Assembly: GCA_020439485.1 (NCBI GenBank)
Contig: JAGQSP010000243.1
Span: 1 to 12,641, forward strand
From: Acidimicrobiales bacterium
GTDB taxonomy: Bacteria > Actinomycetota > Acidimicrobiia > Acidimicrobiales > Poriferisodalaceae
Direction of reading: 5' to 3'
Length of the DNA stretch: 12,641 nucleotides
Part shown: positions 1 to 10,629 of the stretch, one piece after another
How positions within the stretch are numbered: the stretch's first letter is position 1
How the letters are laid out: every line of letters begins with the position of its first letter
Notes under the pieces: generated by a model
Told to the model about the DNA's origin: nothing
Seen by the model: the letters and a program-made list of their open reading frames with translations, nothing else
The model's database searches: none
Program-made: the position numbers and the translations under genes

Positions 1-443
1 GGCGGAATCGGCAACATGTTGAACAACCCCAGCACCACATTGACCACAGCGGTCAGCGCCAACACGTACCAAAGAACCGCCTCGCGCTCGGGCCGGACGA
101 TCTGGAACACCAGCATCGCCGCAGCGGCCAGCGCGAAGTTCGACCCCGGCCCTGCCAAAGCCACCAACAGGCTGTGCAGGCGCGGACGCCGAAGATTCGT
201 GGGCACCACAGGCACCGGCTTGGCGAACCCGATCACGAACGGGGCCACCAGAGCCAGCGCCACCGGAAGCACGACGGTGCCGATGGGATCCATGTGCTTG
301 AGAGGGTTCAAGGTGATGCGACCGGCCCGCCTGGCGGTTGGGTCTCCGAAGAAATCGGCCGTCCAGGCATGCGCGATCTCGTGGATGATCAGCGACGGCA
401 TCATCACACCCACCAGTGCCAGAGCCAGGTACACGTCGGTCAT
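1..443 (-). CDS. Site-2 protease family (M50) membrane metalloprotease, partial
   Basis: This is the N-terminal 147 residues of a membrane zinc metalloprotease; the 3' end lies beyond the window edge. Seen in sequence: a hydrophobic N-terminal helix runs into the zinc-binding motif HEIAH (residues 21-25), followed by a family-typical GRITLNPLKHMDPIGT stretch (41-56), further hydrophobic segments (about 57-75, 90-113, 122-141), and the start of the second signature FNMLPIP (141-147), which in the family continues to the zinc-ligand LDG motif. Known: compact M50 proteases of the YwhC/Rv-type cut substrates inside the membrane; their natural targets are mostly unknown. The start is an ATG 42 bases after the xerD stop, with a weak purine-rich GGATCGGA upstream. 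It probably belongs to the same transcript as xerD. Family assignment is firm; the substrate cannot be predicted. Confidence 0.9.
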   Translation of the reverse strand, partial: MTDVYLALALVGVMMPSLIIHEIAHAWTADFFGDPTARRAGRITLNPLKHMDPIGTVVLPVALALVAPFVIGFAKPVPVVPTNLRRPRLHSLLVALAGPGSNFALAAAAMLVFQIVRPEREAVLWYVLALTAVVNVVLGLFNMLPIP

Positions 444-485
444 GGCTTTGTCCGATCCACGCCTACAGGTTGCCCGACCCGGGGC

Positions 486-1414
486 TCATTCGCGCCGCGC
501 CCGCGGGTGAGCGCTGTCGTACACCTTCCTGAGTCGCTCCTGAGACACCGCCGTATAACGCTGGGTCGACGAGATCGACACGTGCCCCAACAGCTCCTGG
601 ACCGACCTTATGTCGGCACCGAACTCGAGCAGATGGGTGGCACACGAGTGCCTCAACACGTGCGGGGTCAACAGATCGGGTCCCAAGCCGACCCGCTCAC
701 CGTGCTTGCGAACCACCAGCCAGGCCCCCTGACGACTCAGACGGCCCGCACGAGCGTTCAAGAACACCGCCTCGGCGTCAGCGCGCGACTGCGACCGGTC
801 GGCTACCAGCGCCCCCCGACCCGCGCCCGACAGCCAATCACCCAGGGCGGCCGCTGCGTGACGCCCGAAGGGCACAATGCGCTCGCGACGGCCCTTTCCG
901 AACGCCCTAATGAGCCGCGACCCCAGGTCTACGTCTGCCAGCGACAGCCCCACCAACTCCGAGATGCGCATTCCGGTGCCGTAGAGGGTCTCGAGGATGG
1001 CACGATCTCGGCGGGTCAGGGGGTCGTCGCCCACCGGCGAGGCCAACAATGCCTGCACCTGATCGACGCTGAGCGCACGCGGCAGACCTCGCGGAACCCG
1101 GGGAACATCAACCGCGGCGGTCGGGTCGGTTGTGGCGCCGCCCTCGGCGGCCAGGAACCGGTGCAGAGCACGCACCGACACGGTGGCGCGCGCAACCGTC
1201 GACGGCGCCCGCCCCAGCGAACGCAGGTAACCCACATAGGCGACGACGTCGCTCTCCGATGCCTCGCGTGGCCCGCGAGGACCCAGCCATTCGAGATAGG
1301 CGACCAGATCGCGCCTGTACGCGCTGACCGTGTTGGGCGCCCTGCCTCGCTCGACCGCGAACCAGGTCAAGAACTCGTCGAGCTCTGGTCGTATGACCGG
1401 CTCGGCGGGCTCAT

Positions 1415-1418
<4 letters not shown>
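486..1418 (-). CDS. xerD: Site-specific tyrosine recombinase XerD
   Basis: 310-residue tyrosine recombinase, the usual length for XerC/XerD. It acts in the cytoplasm with a partner Xer protein at the dif site, where it resolves chromosome dimers at division. Seen: an N-terminal SAM-like core-binding domain (about residues 10-95), then the catalytic domain with all six active-site residues: R151 (GMRISEL), K175 (FGKGRRER), H253 and R256 (HVLRHSCATHLL), H279 (LLGHVSI) and nucleophile Y288 (QRYTAV). The ATG start overlaps the stop of the Nudix gene by four bases (ATGA), implying translational coupling. XerD rather than XerC is chosen because of the neighbourhood (pyrG, Nudix, xerD is a conserved actinobacterial order) and the LLGHVSISSTQRYT wording; the two paralogues cannot be separated with certainty by eye. 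No sign of an integrase or mobile element nearby. Confidence 0.93.
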
Positions 1419-3651
<2,233 letters not shown>

Positions 3652-3667
<16 letters not shown>

Positions 3668-4470
3668 GCCATGTCGATGGCCCTCAGAACCCGATTCGCG
3701 GCGATGACCTTCGAGAACGACACCCGCTCGCTGATCAGGTTCAGAGCCAGCACCACCGCCAGCACGATCCACAGCGCAACGTCGGGGCAAGTGGCCACCG
3801 CCGAGACGGCCAACAGGGCGCCGACGACGTTGACCCCCGTGTCGCCCTGCATCAGGTGTTCGCCCAGTTCGAACGGAGCCAGCCCCACAGCGGCACCGAC
3901 CGCCAGCGCAGCTATCGAGACCTCTGGGGCCAGCGCGGTCGAGGCGGCCAAGGCCACGAAAGCGATGACGGCCACCTTGGTCGTGCGTCCCGGAGCGCGA
4001 TCGAACAGATTCGCCAGGTTGGCCGACAGCGCTATCACAAGCGTGTCCCTGACCCATCCGGCCAGGTCTGGTGAGATGATGCCGGCGGTCATGGCGGCCA
4101 CCACTCCCCCGCCGACCAGCTTCACCAGGCCCGTTGTGACCTTGCCGTTCCTGAGGGCCCGCAGGTGCCCCCCGAAACCGCCCCCGCTGGAATCGGCGCC
4201 GAGGTCGTCGAGCATCCCCAGCACACCGAAGCCGGCCGCGGCCTGAAACCCGGCGAAGGCCACCGCCGAATCGACCGAGCTCGACAGGGCCAACACGATC
4301 AGAGAACCGATCGTGGCCACGATGAGCACGATCACCCCTGCGATGGCCGGTATCTCGTTGCCACGGAAGTTGGTGCGCAGCAGCGACGGGTTCGACAAAG
4401 GGGTGCGCAACGCCAGCCACATCTGCGAAGCGACGACAGCGGCCGCAGCGAACGAGATGGCGACGATCAC
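3652..4470 (-). CDS. MraY/WecA-like polyprenyl-phosphate sugar-phosphate transferase homologue, short and divergent
   Basis: 272-residue polytopic membrane protein with about eight or nine hydrophobic segments. Seen: a cytoplasmic loop RTNFRGNEIPAIAG (32-45) like the NYRG-x-E/x-P-GG loop of the MraY/WecA/TagO family; an aspartate pair in MLDDLG (86-91); NLANLFDRAPGR (151-162) matching the family's NAxNxxDGxDG, with N154 and D157 kept but the second aspartate replaced by proline; and QGDTG (208-212) matching the GDxG signature. Family members move a sugar-1-phosphate from UDP-sugar to a polyprenyl phosphate. This protein is about 50-90 residues shorter than MraY, and the His-rich loop (HxHH) is absent from the C-terminal region, so activity or acceptor may differ. 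The GTG start overlaps the stop of the glycosyltransferase gene by four bases. Family fairly sure, function open. Confidence 0.75.
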
Positions 4471-5210
4471 GCCCAGAACCTACCGCGCACCGACGACCAC
4501 AAAGCACGGACCATGACCTTGTGGCCCAGGCGTGAGGCACCGGCACGGTAGAGGTCGCGGCCTTGGCGCAACCGGTGACGAAATCCGGCCAACGAGCGGC
4601 CGGTGTGCCTGTGATCGAACTCGGCTTCGACCTCTGCGGCGCGCAGACCCGCCTGTGCGGCGTCGAGGGTCAGCGCCACCTCCAGACCGAACCGGTCGAC
4701 GGGCCCCAAAGCGTCTACCACCGATCGCCTGACGCACCGTTGGCCCGATAGCGGGGCCTCGAAACGTGTGCCGGTGCCGATCTGCAGTACTGCAGCGGCG
4801 AAGTCTCGCACCAGGCCGAACCCGCCCCGTGCGCCTGCAGCCGGCAGCACGGCGATGCTCATGTCGAGTTCGCCCGACAGCACGGGCCCCACCAGGCGTT
4901 CGGCCTGAACCGCTGTGGAACCCGTGTCCGCATCCACGAACAGCAACACGTCGGCGTCGGTGGCCTGACACCCTGCCAAGACGGCGGCCGCCTTGCCCTG
5001 GTTCGGTCGAAGGGTCACCACCTGCGCGCCGGCCCCGGCCGCCACCGCAGCGGTGTCGTCACCCGAACCATCGTCGACCACGATCACCCGAGCCACCGCG
5101 GCGATCGATTGCAGCGCCTCGACGGTGGCGCCCACCGAATCGGCCCGGTCGAAGGCCGGTACCACCGCCACGACCGACGAGTCCGGTGGCGTTTCGTCGA
5201 CCGTGCTCAC
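4467..5210 (-). CDS. Family 2 glycosyltransferase (GT-A fold)
   Basis: 247-residue soluble-looking glycosyltransferase; no membrane segment is evident, so it is probably cytoplasmic or at the inner membrane face. Seen: the GT2 opening VVAVVPAFDRADSVGATV (13-30), nucleotide-binding VIVVDDGSGDDT (42-53), NQGKAAAVLAG (70-80), the metal-binding DXD-like FVDADTG (91-97), then an acceptor-side region GQRCVRRSVVDALG (156-169) and EVALTLDA (177-184), where an acidic residue serves as base in the family. The C-terminal RHTGRSLAGFRHRLRQGRDLYRA (201-223) is basic and could lie on the membrane. GT2 enzymes transfer a sugar from a nucleotide sugar to varied acceptors; the sugar here cannot be read from the sequence. 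The GTG start overlaps the steB stop (GTGA) and its stop overlaps the MraY-like start, so the three are translationally linked. A joint role in making a lipid-linked glycan is inference. Confidence 0.85.
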   Translation of the reverse strand: MSTVDETPPDSSVVAVVPAFDRADSVGATVEALQSIAAVARVIVVDDGSGDDTAAVAAGAGAQVVTLRPNQGKAAAVLAGCQATDADVLLFVDADTGSTAVQAERLVGPVLSGELDMSIAVLPAAGARGGFGLVRDFAAAVLQIGTGTRFEAPLSGQRCVRRSVVDALGPVDRFGLEVALTLDAAQAGLRAAEVEAEFDHRHTGRSLAGFRHRLRQGRDLYRAGASRLGHKVMVRALWSSVRGRFWA

Positions 5211-6151
5211 GGTTCGGGCAGGCGGCCGTCGACGGCAGACGCAGCGACCCCCAGGTGAGCCACCTCGCGGCGTTCGGCCAGCAACACCAGCGACAAGACG
5301 CCGTCGAACGTGTCGACAGAGTCGACGGTGGCCACCGTCTGGGCCAGCAACGGATCGGCCCGCAACACCCCCACGTATGAGTCGCGGGATACGTCCGAGT
5401 CGGACGGACGGGCCTGAACTGCTACGGCCCACGGGTCGAGTTGTTCGTCTACGGCCTTGGTCAGCAGCGGAACAACGAACTGTTCGGGCGTCAGAACGGC
5501 ATCTTCGCCGCCCACGATGACGTAGAAGGTCCCGGGTATGGGCACCTCACCCAATGCGCCCGTGCGCGCCTGTTCGTTGTCGAACGACAGCAAGGCGGCA
5601 TCGCGCAACAACACCAACGGATTGTCGGCCACCTCGATGTCGCTGGTGGGGCCGGGGAACATGGCCCTGGCCAACCTCAGGAACAACGCCGGGCGCACCA
5701 CCGACTCGCGATCGGTCACCAACCCCAGCACCTCGGCGATGTCGGCCCTGTTCGACTCCTGGCTGAGGTCTAGCCTGTCCGACAGCCAAAGGGTGCCCTC
5801 ATAGGTCGCAGACGCATCGATGACCGTGTCGCGAACCTGCTCCCATTCGGCCGAATCGACGCCCTGGGTGGCGATTATCATCACCGGCCGCCCCGACAAG
5901 CGCTCGCTGATCGACAGCGGCAACAGGGTGTCCAGTTCGGCGTTGTGGGCTTCGCGGGTGGCGTCGAGTTCGTTCTGCAACAGGTCGACGTCGGAGCGAA
6001 GGTTGTCGCGGTCGGCCTCGAGCGAGTCGACGTTGCGCCTGAGCGTCTCGACGACGAACCCGTCGACGAACGACGAGCCCAGAGCGACGCCGATTCCGAG
6101 GGCCAGGAACACTGCGACGATAGAGACGATGTGGTAGCGGAGGTTGATCAT
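5207..6151 (-). CDS. steB: SteB/MctB family membrane-anchored coiled-coil protein (DUF3186, 'copper transporter')
   Basis: 314 residues. Seen: a short cytoplasmic N-terminus (MINLRYH), one transmembrane helix (about 8-28), then a predicted coiled coil (about 33-78, rich in L/E/D heptads) and a mixed alpha/beta domain that should lie outside the membrane (about 88-314). Known: homologues are Rv1698/MctB of M. tuberculosis, reported as a copper-related channel, and SteB of Corynebacterium, which with SteA acts in daughter-cell separation through the RipC/FtsEX pathway. A single N-terminal anchor with a coiled coil fits a division-site adaptor better than a channel, and nothing like a copper-binding cluster is visible. 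The ATG lies three bases after the steA stop with no clear Shine-Dalgarno, so translation is probably coupled. Homology is strong; the symbol is by homology and context. Confidence 0.82.
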   Translation of the reverse strand: MINLRYHIVSIVAVFLALGIGVALGSSFVDGFVVETLRRNVDSLEADRDNLRSDVDLLQNELDATREAHNAELDTLLPLSISERLSGRPVMIIATQGVDSAEWEQVRDTVIDASATYEGTLWLSDRLDLSQESNRADIAEVLGLVTDRESVVRPALFLRLARAMFPGPTSDIEVADNPLVLLRDAALLSFDNEQARTGALGEVPIPGTFYVIVGGEDAVLTPEQFVVPLLTKAVDEQLDPWAVAVQARPSDSDVSRDSYVGVLRADPLLAQTVATVDSVDTFDGVLSLVLLAERREVAHLGVAASAVDGRLPEP

Positions 6152-6154
6152 TGG

Positions 6155-7315
6155 TCAGGTCAGATTCAACCAGAGCGTCCGCAGCACGAGCCGGATGGGC
6201 TCGGTTACCGCGGCGATGACGATGATCGTGAACAGTGCGGACAACACCAGCAACGACAGGTCGCGTTTGCGAACGCTGGTGCGATAGAGGCGAGACACAC
6301 CCTTGGCGTCGACCAGGATGGGTGCCACCTTCATGCGGGTCAGAAAGGTCGACGCCATGCCGGCGCGGCCCTTGTCGAAGAAATCGATCATCGAGGTGTG
6401 CGAGCCCACCAGGACGATCAGCTCTGCTCCCTTTTCGAACGCCAGGTTCAGCGCCACGTCCTCTGAGGTGCCGGGGGCCTCGAACACCTTGTACTCGAAA
6501 CCGAGCCGATCGAGGCGGGCGGCTCCGGGGGCATCACCTCCGGCATAGGCGTGAACGATCAGCTCGGCACCCTTGCGCAGGGCGTGTTGAGAAACCGAGT
6601 CGAAGTCGCCCAAGATGATGTCTGGCGTGTAGCCGTTCTCGATGAGGGCATCCGCTCCGCCATCGACACCGATGAGGATCGGCCGCAGATCGCTGACATA
6701 GCCGATGCGCCTCAGCGCGAGCATGTCTTCGCGATAGTCGAGCCCTCTGACCACCACCAACACGTGGCGCCGGCTGATGTCGACCCTGAGATCGGGTAAC
6801 TCGGGCCGGTCGGTGATCAGATGCGGTTCGGATGCGATGTACTCGAGGGTGTTGGCTGCGAAGTCGGTCAACTCGCCGGTGATGGCGATCTTGGCAGCCT
6901 CATAACGCTGCTCGAGGCTTTCGCGGTCTTGCCTGACGCCCTTGCCGTGCAACTCGCCGTCGACATACAGCGAATCACCGTCGATCGACACCACCGCCCC
7001 ATCGGGGATCTCGGAAAGTGTCTCGACCCCCACCTCGTCGAGCAACGGAATACCCGACTGGGTGATCAGCATCGCCCCCAGGTTGGGGTAGCGGCCCGAC
7101 ATCGACGAGTTGGCGTTGACGACCGCGGCGACACCGGCCGCGATGAGACCCTCGGCGGCAACCCTGTCGATGTCCTGGTGGTACACCATCGCGATGTCGC
7201 CAGGCTCGAGCCTGGGTATCAGGTTCTTGGTGCGCCGATCGCCCTTGGCCCTGCCGGTCACGTTCGCCGACCCCGACGAGTCGGCAGCGAGGTCAGATCG
7301 GCGGCGGGTGAACAC
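6155..7315 (-). CDS. steA: Putative cytokinetic ring protein SteA
   Basis: 386 residues, typical for the family. Seen: an N-terminal region (about 30-180) with GDIAMVYHQDIDRVAAEGLI (39-58), AAVVNANSSMSGRYPNLG (63-80) and SIDGD (110-114); a central domain resembling thiamine pyrophosphokinase, with GVDGGADALIENGYTPDIIL (216-235) followed by GDFDS (236-240) and TSEDVALNLAF (283-293); and one C-terminal transmembrane helix (about 353-374) with a short tail. Known: in Corynebacterium SteA works with SteB in cell separation; whether the kinase-like domain has an activity is unknown. It is unlikely to make thiamine diphosphate, given the membrane anchor and division context. The GTG start lies five bases after the recN stop, with GAGG nine bases before it inside the end of recN. 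It is part of the tightly packed run recN-steA-steB-GT2-MraY-like. Confidence 0.88.
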   Translation of the reverse strand: MFTRRRSDLAADSSGSANVTGRAKGDRRTKNLIPRLEPGDIAMVYHQDIDRVAAEGLIAAGVAAVVNANSSMSGRYPNLGAMLITQSGIPLLDEVGVETLSEIPDGAVVSIDGDSLYVDGELHGKGVRQDRESLEQRYEAAKIAITGELTDFAANTLEYIASEPHLITDRPELPDLRVDISRRHVLVVVRGLDYREDMLALRRIGYVSDLRPILIGVDGGADALIENGYTPDIILGDFDSVSQHALRKGAELIVHAYAGGDAPGAARLDRLGFEYKVFEAPGTSEDVALNLAFEKGAELIVLVGSHTSMIDFFDKGRAGMASTFLTRMKVAPILVDAKGVSRLYRTSVRKRDLSLLVLSALFTIIVIAAVTEPIRLVLRTLWLNLT

Positions 7316-7320
7316 GATGG

Positions 7321-8916
7321 TCAGCCTCGCTGCTCTCGTACCGATGCGCCCAAGGCCAACAGCTCGCCCGCGTGCTCGCGGCCCGCGGACGAGTCGGGAC
7401 GACCGGCCAACATGCGAGCCAACTCGACGACTCGGCGCTCGTCGCGCGCAGCTTCGATGCGGCTCTGAGCCCCGCTGCCATCGTCGACCTTTGTCACCAC
7501 AACATGCTCGTCGGCAAAAGCAGCCACCTGCGGAAGGTGTGTGACCACTAGAACTTGATGATCTGCCCCCAACCTGGCCAAAGACTCGCCGACCGCAATC
7601 GCCGCCTCGCCGCCGATGCCGGCGTCGACCTCGTCGAACACCAGGGTTTCGGGGCCTGCCGACAGCACCAGCCGAAGCGCCAACATCACCCGGGCCAGCT
7701 CGCCTCCGGAAGCCACCTTGTTCAGTGGCAGCAGGGGCGAGCCGCTGTTGGCAGCGAACAAGAACTCGACATCGTCACCAGGGTCGGCACCACCGACCAC
7801 GACCTCGACACGGGCTCGACCCATGGCCAGGTCGGGAAGCCGCGCGGTGACCGCCTGGGCCAACGGGCTCGCCGCCTCGCGTCGGGCCTCGGCAACCAGC
7901 TTGGCCTCGGCTGCCACCTGGCTGTGGGCCACGGCAAGCCGCTGTTCCAGTTCGCCGGCCAGCTCGTCGTGTCGCTCGAGCTGGTCGAGTCGCTCGTGGG
8001 CCCGCTCGGCAAACTCGATGACCTCGGCCAGCGAGTCGCCGTATTTGCGGGTGAGGTCTCTGAGCAGCTGGCGCCGAGCGCGGACCTGGACAAGCCGTTC
8101 GGGGTCGTCCTCGATGCCTTCGCCAACCGCCCGCGTCTCGGTGGCCACGTCGTCGAGTTCGGCCTGAACAGACCGCAGCCGCCGCTCGACCTCGCGAAAC
8201 GGTGAACGCCCGGCCAGCATCGACAGCGCCAGACCCACGGAATCCAGGGCGCCGCCGTCGCCGGCGACCGCCTCGCGCACACCCGACGCGGCCTCGAGGT
8301 GGGCGTGGGCATCGGCCAGCAGGTCTTCTTCGTCTTCGAGCGTCGAGTCCTCGTCGGCGCCGGCGATGGCCGCATCCTCGATCTCTGCGATCTGGTATCG
8401 CAACAGGTCGATCTCGTGGGCTCTGGCCCTCGCGTCGCCGCCCACTTCGGCCAGTTCGGTTTCGATGCGCCTGACGCTGGCGCGGGCCGCGTGAAGTGCT
8501 TCGAGGCTCACACCCGCGTGGTCGTCGAGGGCGGCACGCTGCACCGCCGGGGCCAGCAGCGACTGGTGAGCATGCTGTCCGTGCAGGTCGACCAGCTCTG
8601 AGCCCAGGTCGCCCAATTGGGCGCTGTTGGCCATACGCCCGTCGATATATGAGCGGCTGCGGCCGCTGGCCGGAATGACCCTGGAGACAACGACCTCGGC
8701 GTCTCCGTGGACGAACCGACCTTCGACGACTGCTTCTTCGGCGCCAGGGCGAACCAGCGAAGAGTCGGCCTTGCCTCCTGTCAGCAGCTGTATCGCCTGT
8801 ACGACCAGTGTCTTTCCGGCACCGGTTTCGCCGGTGAGTGCGGTCATGCCGCCACCCAGCACCAGCCGGAGGTCTTCGATGACCCCGAGATCGCGAACCG
8901 ACAGCTCGACGAGCAC
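7321..8916 (-). CDS. recN: DNA repair protein RecN
   Basis: 531-residue SMC-like ATPase that helps repair DNA double-strand breaks by holding and aligning broken DNA. Seen: Walker A GETGAGKT (29-36), the RecN-typical VDLHGQHAHQSLL (109-121), two coiled-coil arms of heptad-rich sequence (about 135-345), the ABC signature VASGGELARVMLALRL (401-416), Walker B TLVFDEVDAGIGG (424-436) and the H-loop VVTHLPQVAAFAD (457-469). Length is close to E. coli RecN (about 550). The GTG start follows the NAD kinase stop by one base and is fixed by a strong Shine-Dalgarno AAGGAG seven bases upstream. The neighbourhood (tlyA, nadK, recN, steA) is conserved in actinobacteria, and the first three genes also cluster in firmicutes. 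Confidence 0.96.
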   Translation of the reverse strand: MLVELSVRDLGVIEDLRLVLGGGMTALTGETGAGKTLVVQAIQLLTGGKADSSLVRPGAEEAVVEGRFVHGDAEVVVSRVIPASGRSRSYIDGRMANSAQLGDLGSELVDLHGQHAHQSLLAPAVQRAALDDHAGVSLEALHAARASVRRIETELAEVGGDARARAHEIDLLRYQIAEIEDAAIAGADEDSTLEDEEDLLADAHAHLEAASGVREAVAGDGGALDSVGLALSMLAGRSPFREVERRLRSVQAELDDVATETRAVGEGIEDDPERLVQVRARRQLLRDLTRKYGDSLAEVIEFAERAHERLDQLERHDELAGELEQRLAVAHSQVAAEAKLVAEARREAASPLAQAVTARLPDLAMGRARVEVVVGGADPGDDVEFLFAANSGSPLLPLNKVASGGELARVMLALRLVLSAGPETLVFDEVDAGIGGEAAIAVGESLARLGADHQVLVVTHLPQVAAFADEHVVVTKVDDGSGAQSRIEAARDERRVVELARMLAGRPDSSAGREHAGELLALGASVREQRG

Positions 8917-8917
8917 G

Positions 8918-9817
8918 TCAGAACTCCTTGCTGAGACCGAACTTCGAGGTCAGGACCTGGTGAAAGGTCCGTCGTCCGAAGCTGACCAGATGTGTTGGCA
9001 GCAAGGATGTGCGTGCTGCTACGCAGTCGCCGGGCTCGAGCCGGGCCCGCGCCCACCCGTCGACCGACAAGATCGCGTCCCTGTCGCCCTCGACGGTGAT
9101 TCGCACCTCGGTGGTCCAGTCGAGAACCAACGAGCGGTCGAACAAGGTGTGGGGGCTGACAGGCGTGAACAAGATGGCCCGGTGGGTGGGTTCGACAATG
9201 GGGCCACGAGCCGACATCGAGTACGCGGTCGAACCCGTTGGGGTGGCCACGATGAGCGCATCGGCGGAGTAGGTGTTGAACCGGTTGCCGTGGAAGTCGA
9301 CCGCCAGGTGAACGGTGTGACCCTGCGATCGCTTCTCGACCACCCCCTCGTTGAGGGCGCTCCACGGGCCCTCGACCGTGCCGTCGGCGCGCTCGAGAAC
9401 CAGATCGACCCGCATGCGATCTTCGACCCGGTAGCGCCCGGCGGCTATCTCGTCGAGTGCATGGTCGATCTCGTCGGGCTCGACCTCGGTCAGGTAGCCC
9501 AGCCTGCCGGTGTTCACGCCCAGAATGGGCACACCGTGGGCCGCCGTCAGCCCGCTGGCGAACAGCATGGTGCCATCGCCGCCGACGCTTACGGCCAGGT
9601 CGGTTCCGGCCACCACGGTGTCGAGATCGGCGTCGGCTGTGCCCAGAGAGGGCAGTTCGAGCCGGTCGGCATCGGCTGCGGTGAGGAAGATGCCCCAGCC
9701 GTTGCGATGGCACCACGCCACCACCGAGTGCGCGGCTTCGTCGGCCAGCGCCCTATCGGGATGCACGACCATGAACATCGAACGTCGTTCGCCGGACGGC
9801 GAATGTGGTGAGCTCAT
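8918..9817 (-). CDS. nadK: NAD kinase
   Basis: 299-residue cytoplasmic enzyme that phosphorylates NAD to NADP using ATP or polyphosphate. Seen: the catalytic/nucleotide-binding GGDGTML (79-85), LGVNTGRLGYLTEV (99-112), the NAD-contacting LNEGVVEK (155-162), and ATPTGSTAYSMSARGPIV (191-208), where the usual SAGGP reads SARGP; IL-SVDG (249-254) near the end. The chosen start is the ATG that overlaps the tlyA stop (ATGA) and has AGGAGG ten bases upstream. A later ATG (residue 14, just before FMVVHPDR) is closer to where many homologues begin and is a fair alternative. The frame is open further upstream inside tlyA, but that part is arginine-rich shadow sequence. Coupled to tlyA before it and recN after it. 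Confidence 0.96.
   Translation of the reverse strand: MSSPHSPSGERRSMFMVVHPDRALADEAAHSVVAWCHRNGWGIFLTAADADRLELPSLGTADADLDTVVAGTDLAVSVGGDGTMLFASGLTAAHGVPILGVNTGRLGYLTEVEPDEIDHALDEIAAGRYRVEDRMRVDLVLERADGTVEGPWSALNEGVVEKRSQGHTVHLAVDFHGNRFNTYSADALIVATPTGSTAYSMSARGPIVEPTHRAILFTPVSPHTLFDRSLVLDWTTEVRITVEGDRDAILSVDGWARARLEPGDCVAARTSLLPTHLVSFGRRTFHQVLTSKFGLSKEF
8924..8929 (-). promoter_or_regulatory. Ribosome binding site of recN
   Basis: AAGGAG on the minus strand, seven bases before the GTG start of recN and inside the last codons of nadK. It is the strongest Shine-Dalgarno of the minus-strand run and settles the non-ATG start. Confidence 0.75.
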
Positions 9818-10629
9818 CGAACGTTGCCCTCCTCGGCGCAGGCCGTCGCGACGGCCACTTCGATGGCTGCGTCCACATCGACCCCGGGCTCGGGGCGCGC
9901 AACCCCGACGTGCAGCAGGAACTCGCGGTTTCCGCGGGGGCCTCGGACGGGTGACAGCATCACACCCATGATGGTGCCCCGGAGGGCGATCTCCGACGTC
10001 ACCTTGTGCAGAACCGCCTCCCAAACCGCGGGATCGCGAATGACACCACCACCGCGCGACGCCTCAGAGCGGCCCGCTTCGAACTGGGGCTTCACCAGCA
10101 ACACCATCTGTGCACCGGGTGCGCACACGGCCAGCAAGGGCTCGAAGACGGTCAGCAGCGAAATGAACGACAGGTCGGCAACGACCAGGTCGACGTGCGG
10201 ATCGACCGAAGCGGGGTCGAGGTGCCTGACGTTGGTGCGTTCGCGCACATCGACCCTGGGGTCGTCGCGCAGGTGCAGGGCCAGCTGGCCGTACCCGACG
10301 TCGACGGCCACGACCGACGAGGCACCGCGCTGCAGCACACAGTCGGTGAACCCGCCCGTGGAGGCGCCGGCGTCGAGCACCCGCAGGCCCCGGACCGAGA
10401 TCTCGAACGCGTCGAGTGCTGCGTCTAGCTTGTGGCCGCCCCTGCTTGCAAACTCACGATCGGCCGCGGCCAATGCGATGGGTTCGTCGACGCCAACCAT
10501 GCGGGAGGCTTTGAGCGCCGGGGCACCACCCACCGTGACCCGACCCTGATCGACGAACAAGCGCGCCGATTGGCGACTCGGCGCCAGCCCTCTGCGCACC
10601 AGTTCGAGATCGAGTCTTCGACGGGTCAT
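9814..10629 (-). CDS. tlyA: TlyA family rRNA 2'-O-methyltransferase
   Basis: 271-residue S4-domain methyltransferase. Known: TlyA methylates ribose of C1409 in 16S and C1920 in 23S rRNA with S-adenosylmethionine, and its loss gives capreomycin resistance in mycobacteria. Seen: an N-terminal S4 RNA-binding domain (1 to about 60: RRRLDLELVRRGLAPSRQSA), linker FASRGGHKLDAALDAF (60-75), SAM-binding VLDAGASTGGFTD (84-96), AVDVGYGQL (108-116), VVADLSFISL (149-158), LVKPQFEAGR (178-187) and GNREFLLHV (233-241). The catalytic tetrad of the family can be placed at K67, D152, K180 and E236. The ATG start fits the family N-terminus. It lacks a clear Shine-Dalgarno, and a TAGCGT -10-like box lies 11 bases upstream, suggesting a leaderless or nearly leaderless mRNA. 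First gene of the long minus-strand run. Confidence 0.94.
   Translation of the reverse strand: MTRRRLDLELVRRGLAPSRQSARLFVDQGRVTVGGAPALKASRMVGVDEPIALAAADREFASRGGHKLDAALDAFEISVRGLRVLDAGASTGGFTDCVLQRGASSVVAVDVGYGQLALHLRDDPRVDVRERTNVRHLDPASVDPHVDLVVADLSFISLLTVFEPLLAVCAPGAQMVLLVKPQFEAGRSEASRGGGVIRDPAVWEAVLHKVTSEIALRGTIMGVMLSPVRGPRGNREFLLHVGVARPEPGVDVDAAIEVAVATACAEEGNVR

Noticed and set aside
472..485. Short inverted repeat GCCC/GGGC just after xerD
   Set aside because: Only four base pairs with no T-run; too weak to call a terminator between xerD and the protease gene.
8627..9811. A 394-codon plus-strand open frame opposite recN and nadK
   Set aside because: It is antisense to two well-supported enzymes and has no recognisable domain.
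9818..10024. Longer start for NAD kinase inside tlyA
   Set aside because: The added 69 residues are Arg-rich and unlike the family. The ATGA overlap with a good AGGAGG supports the later start.
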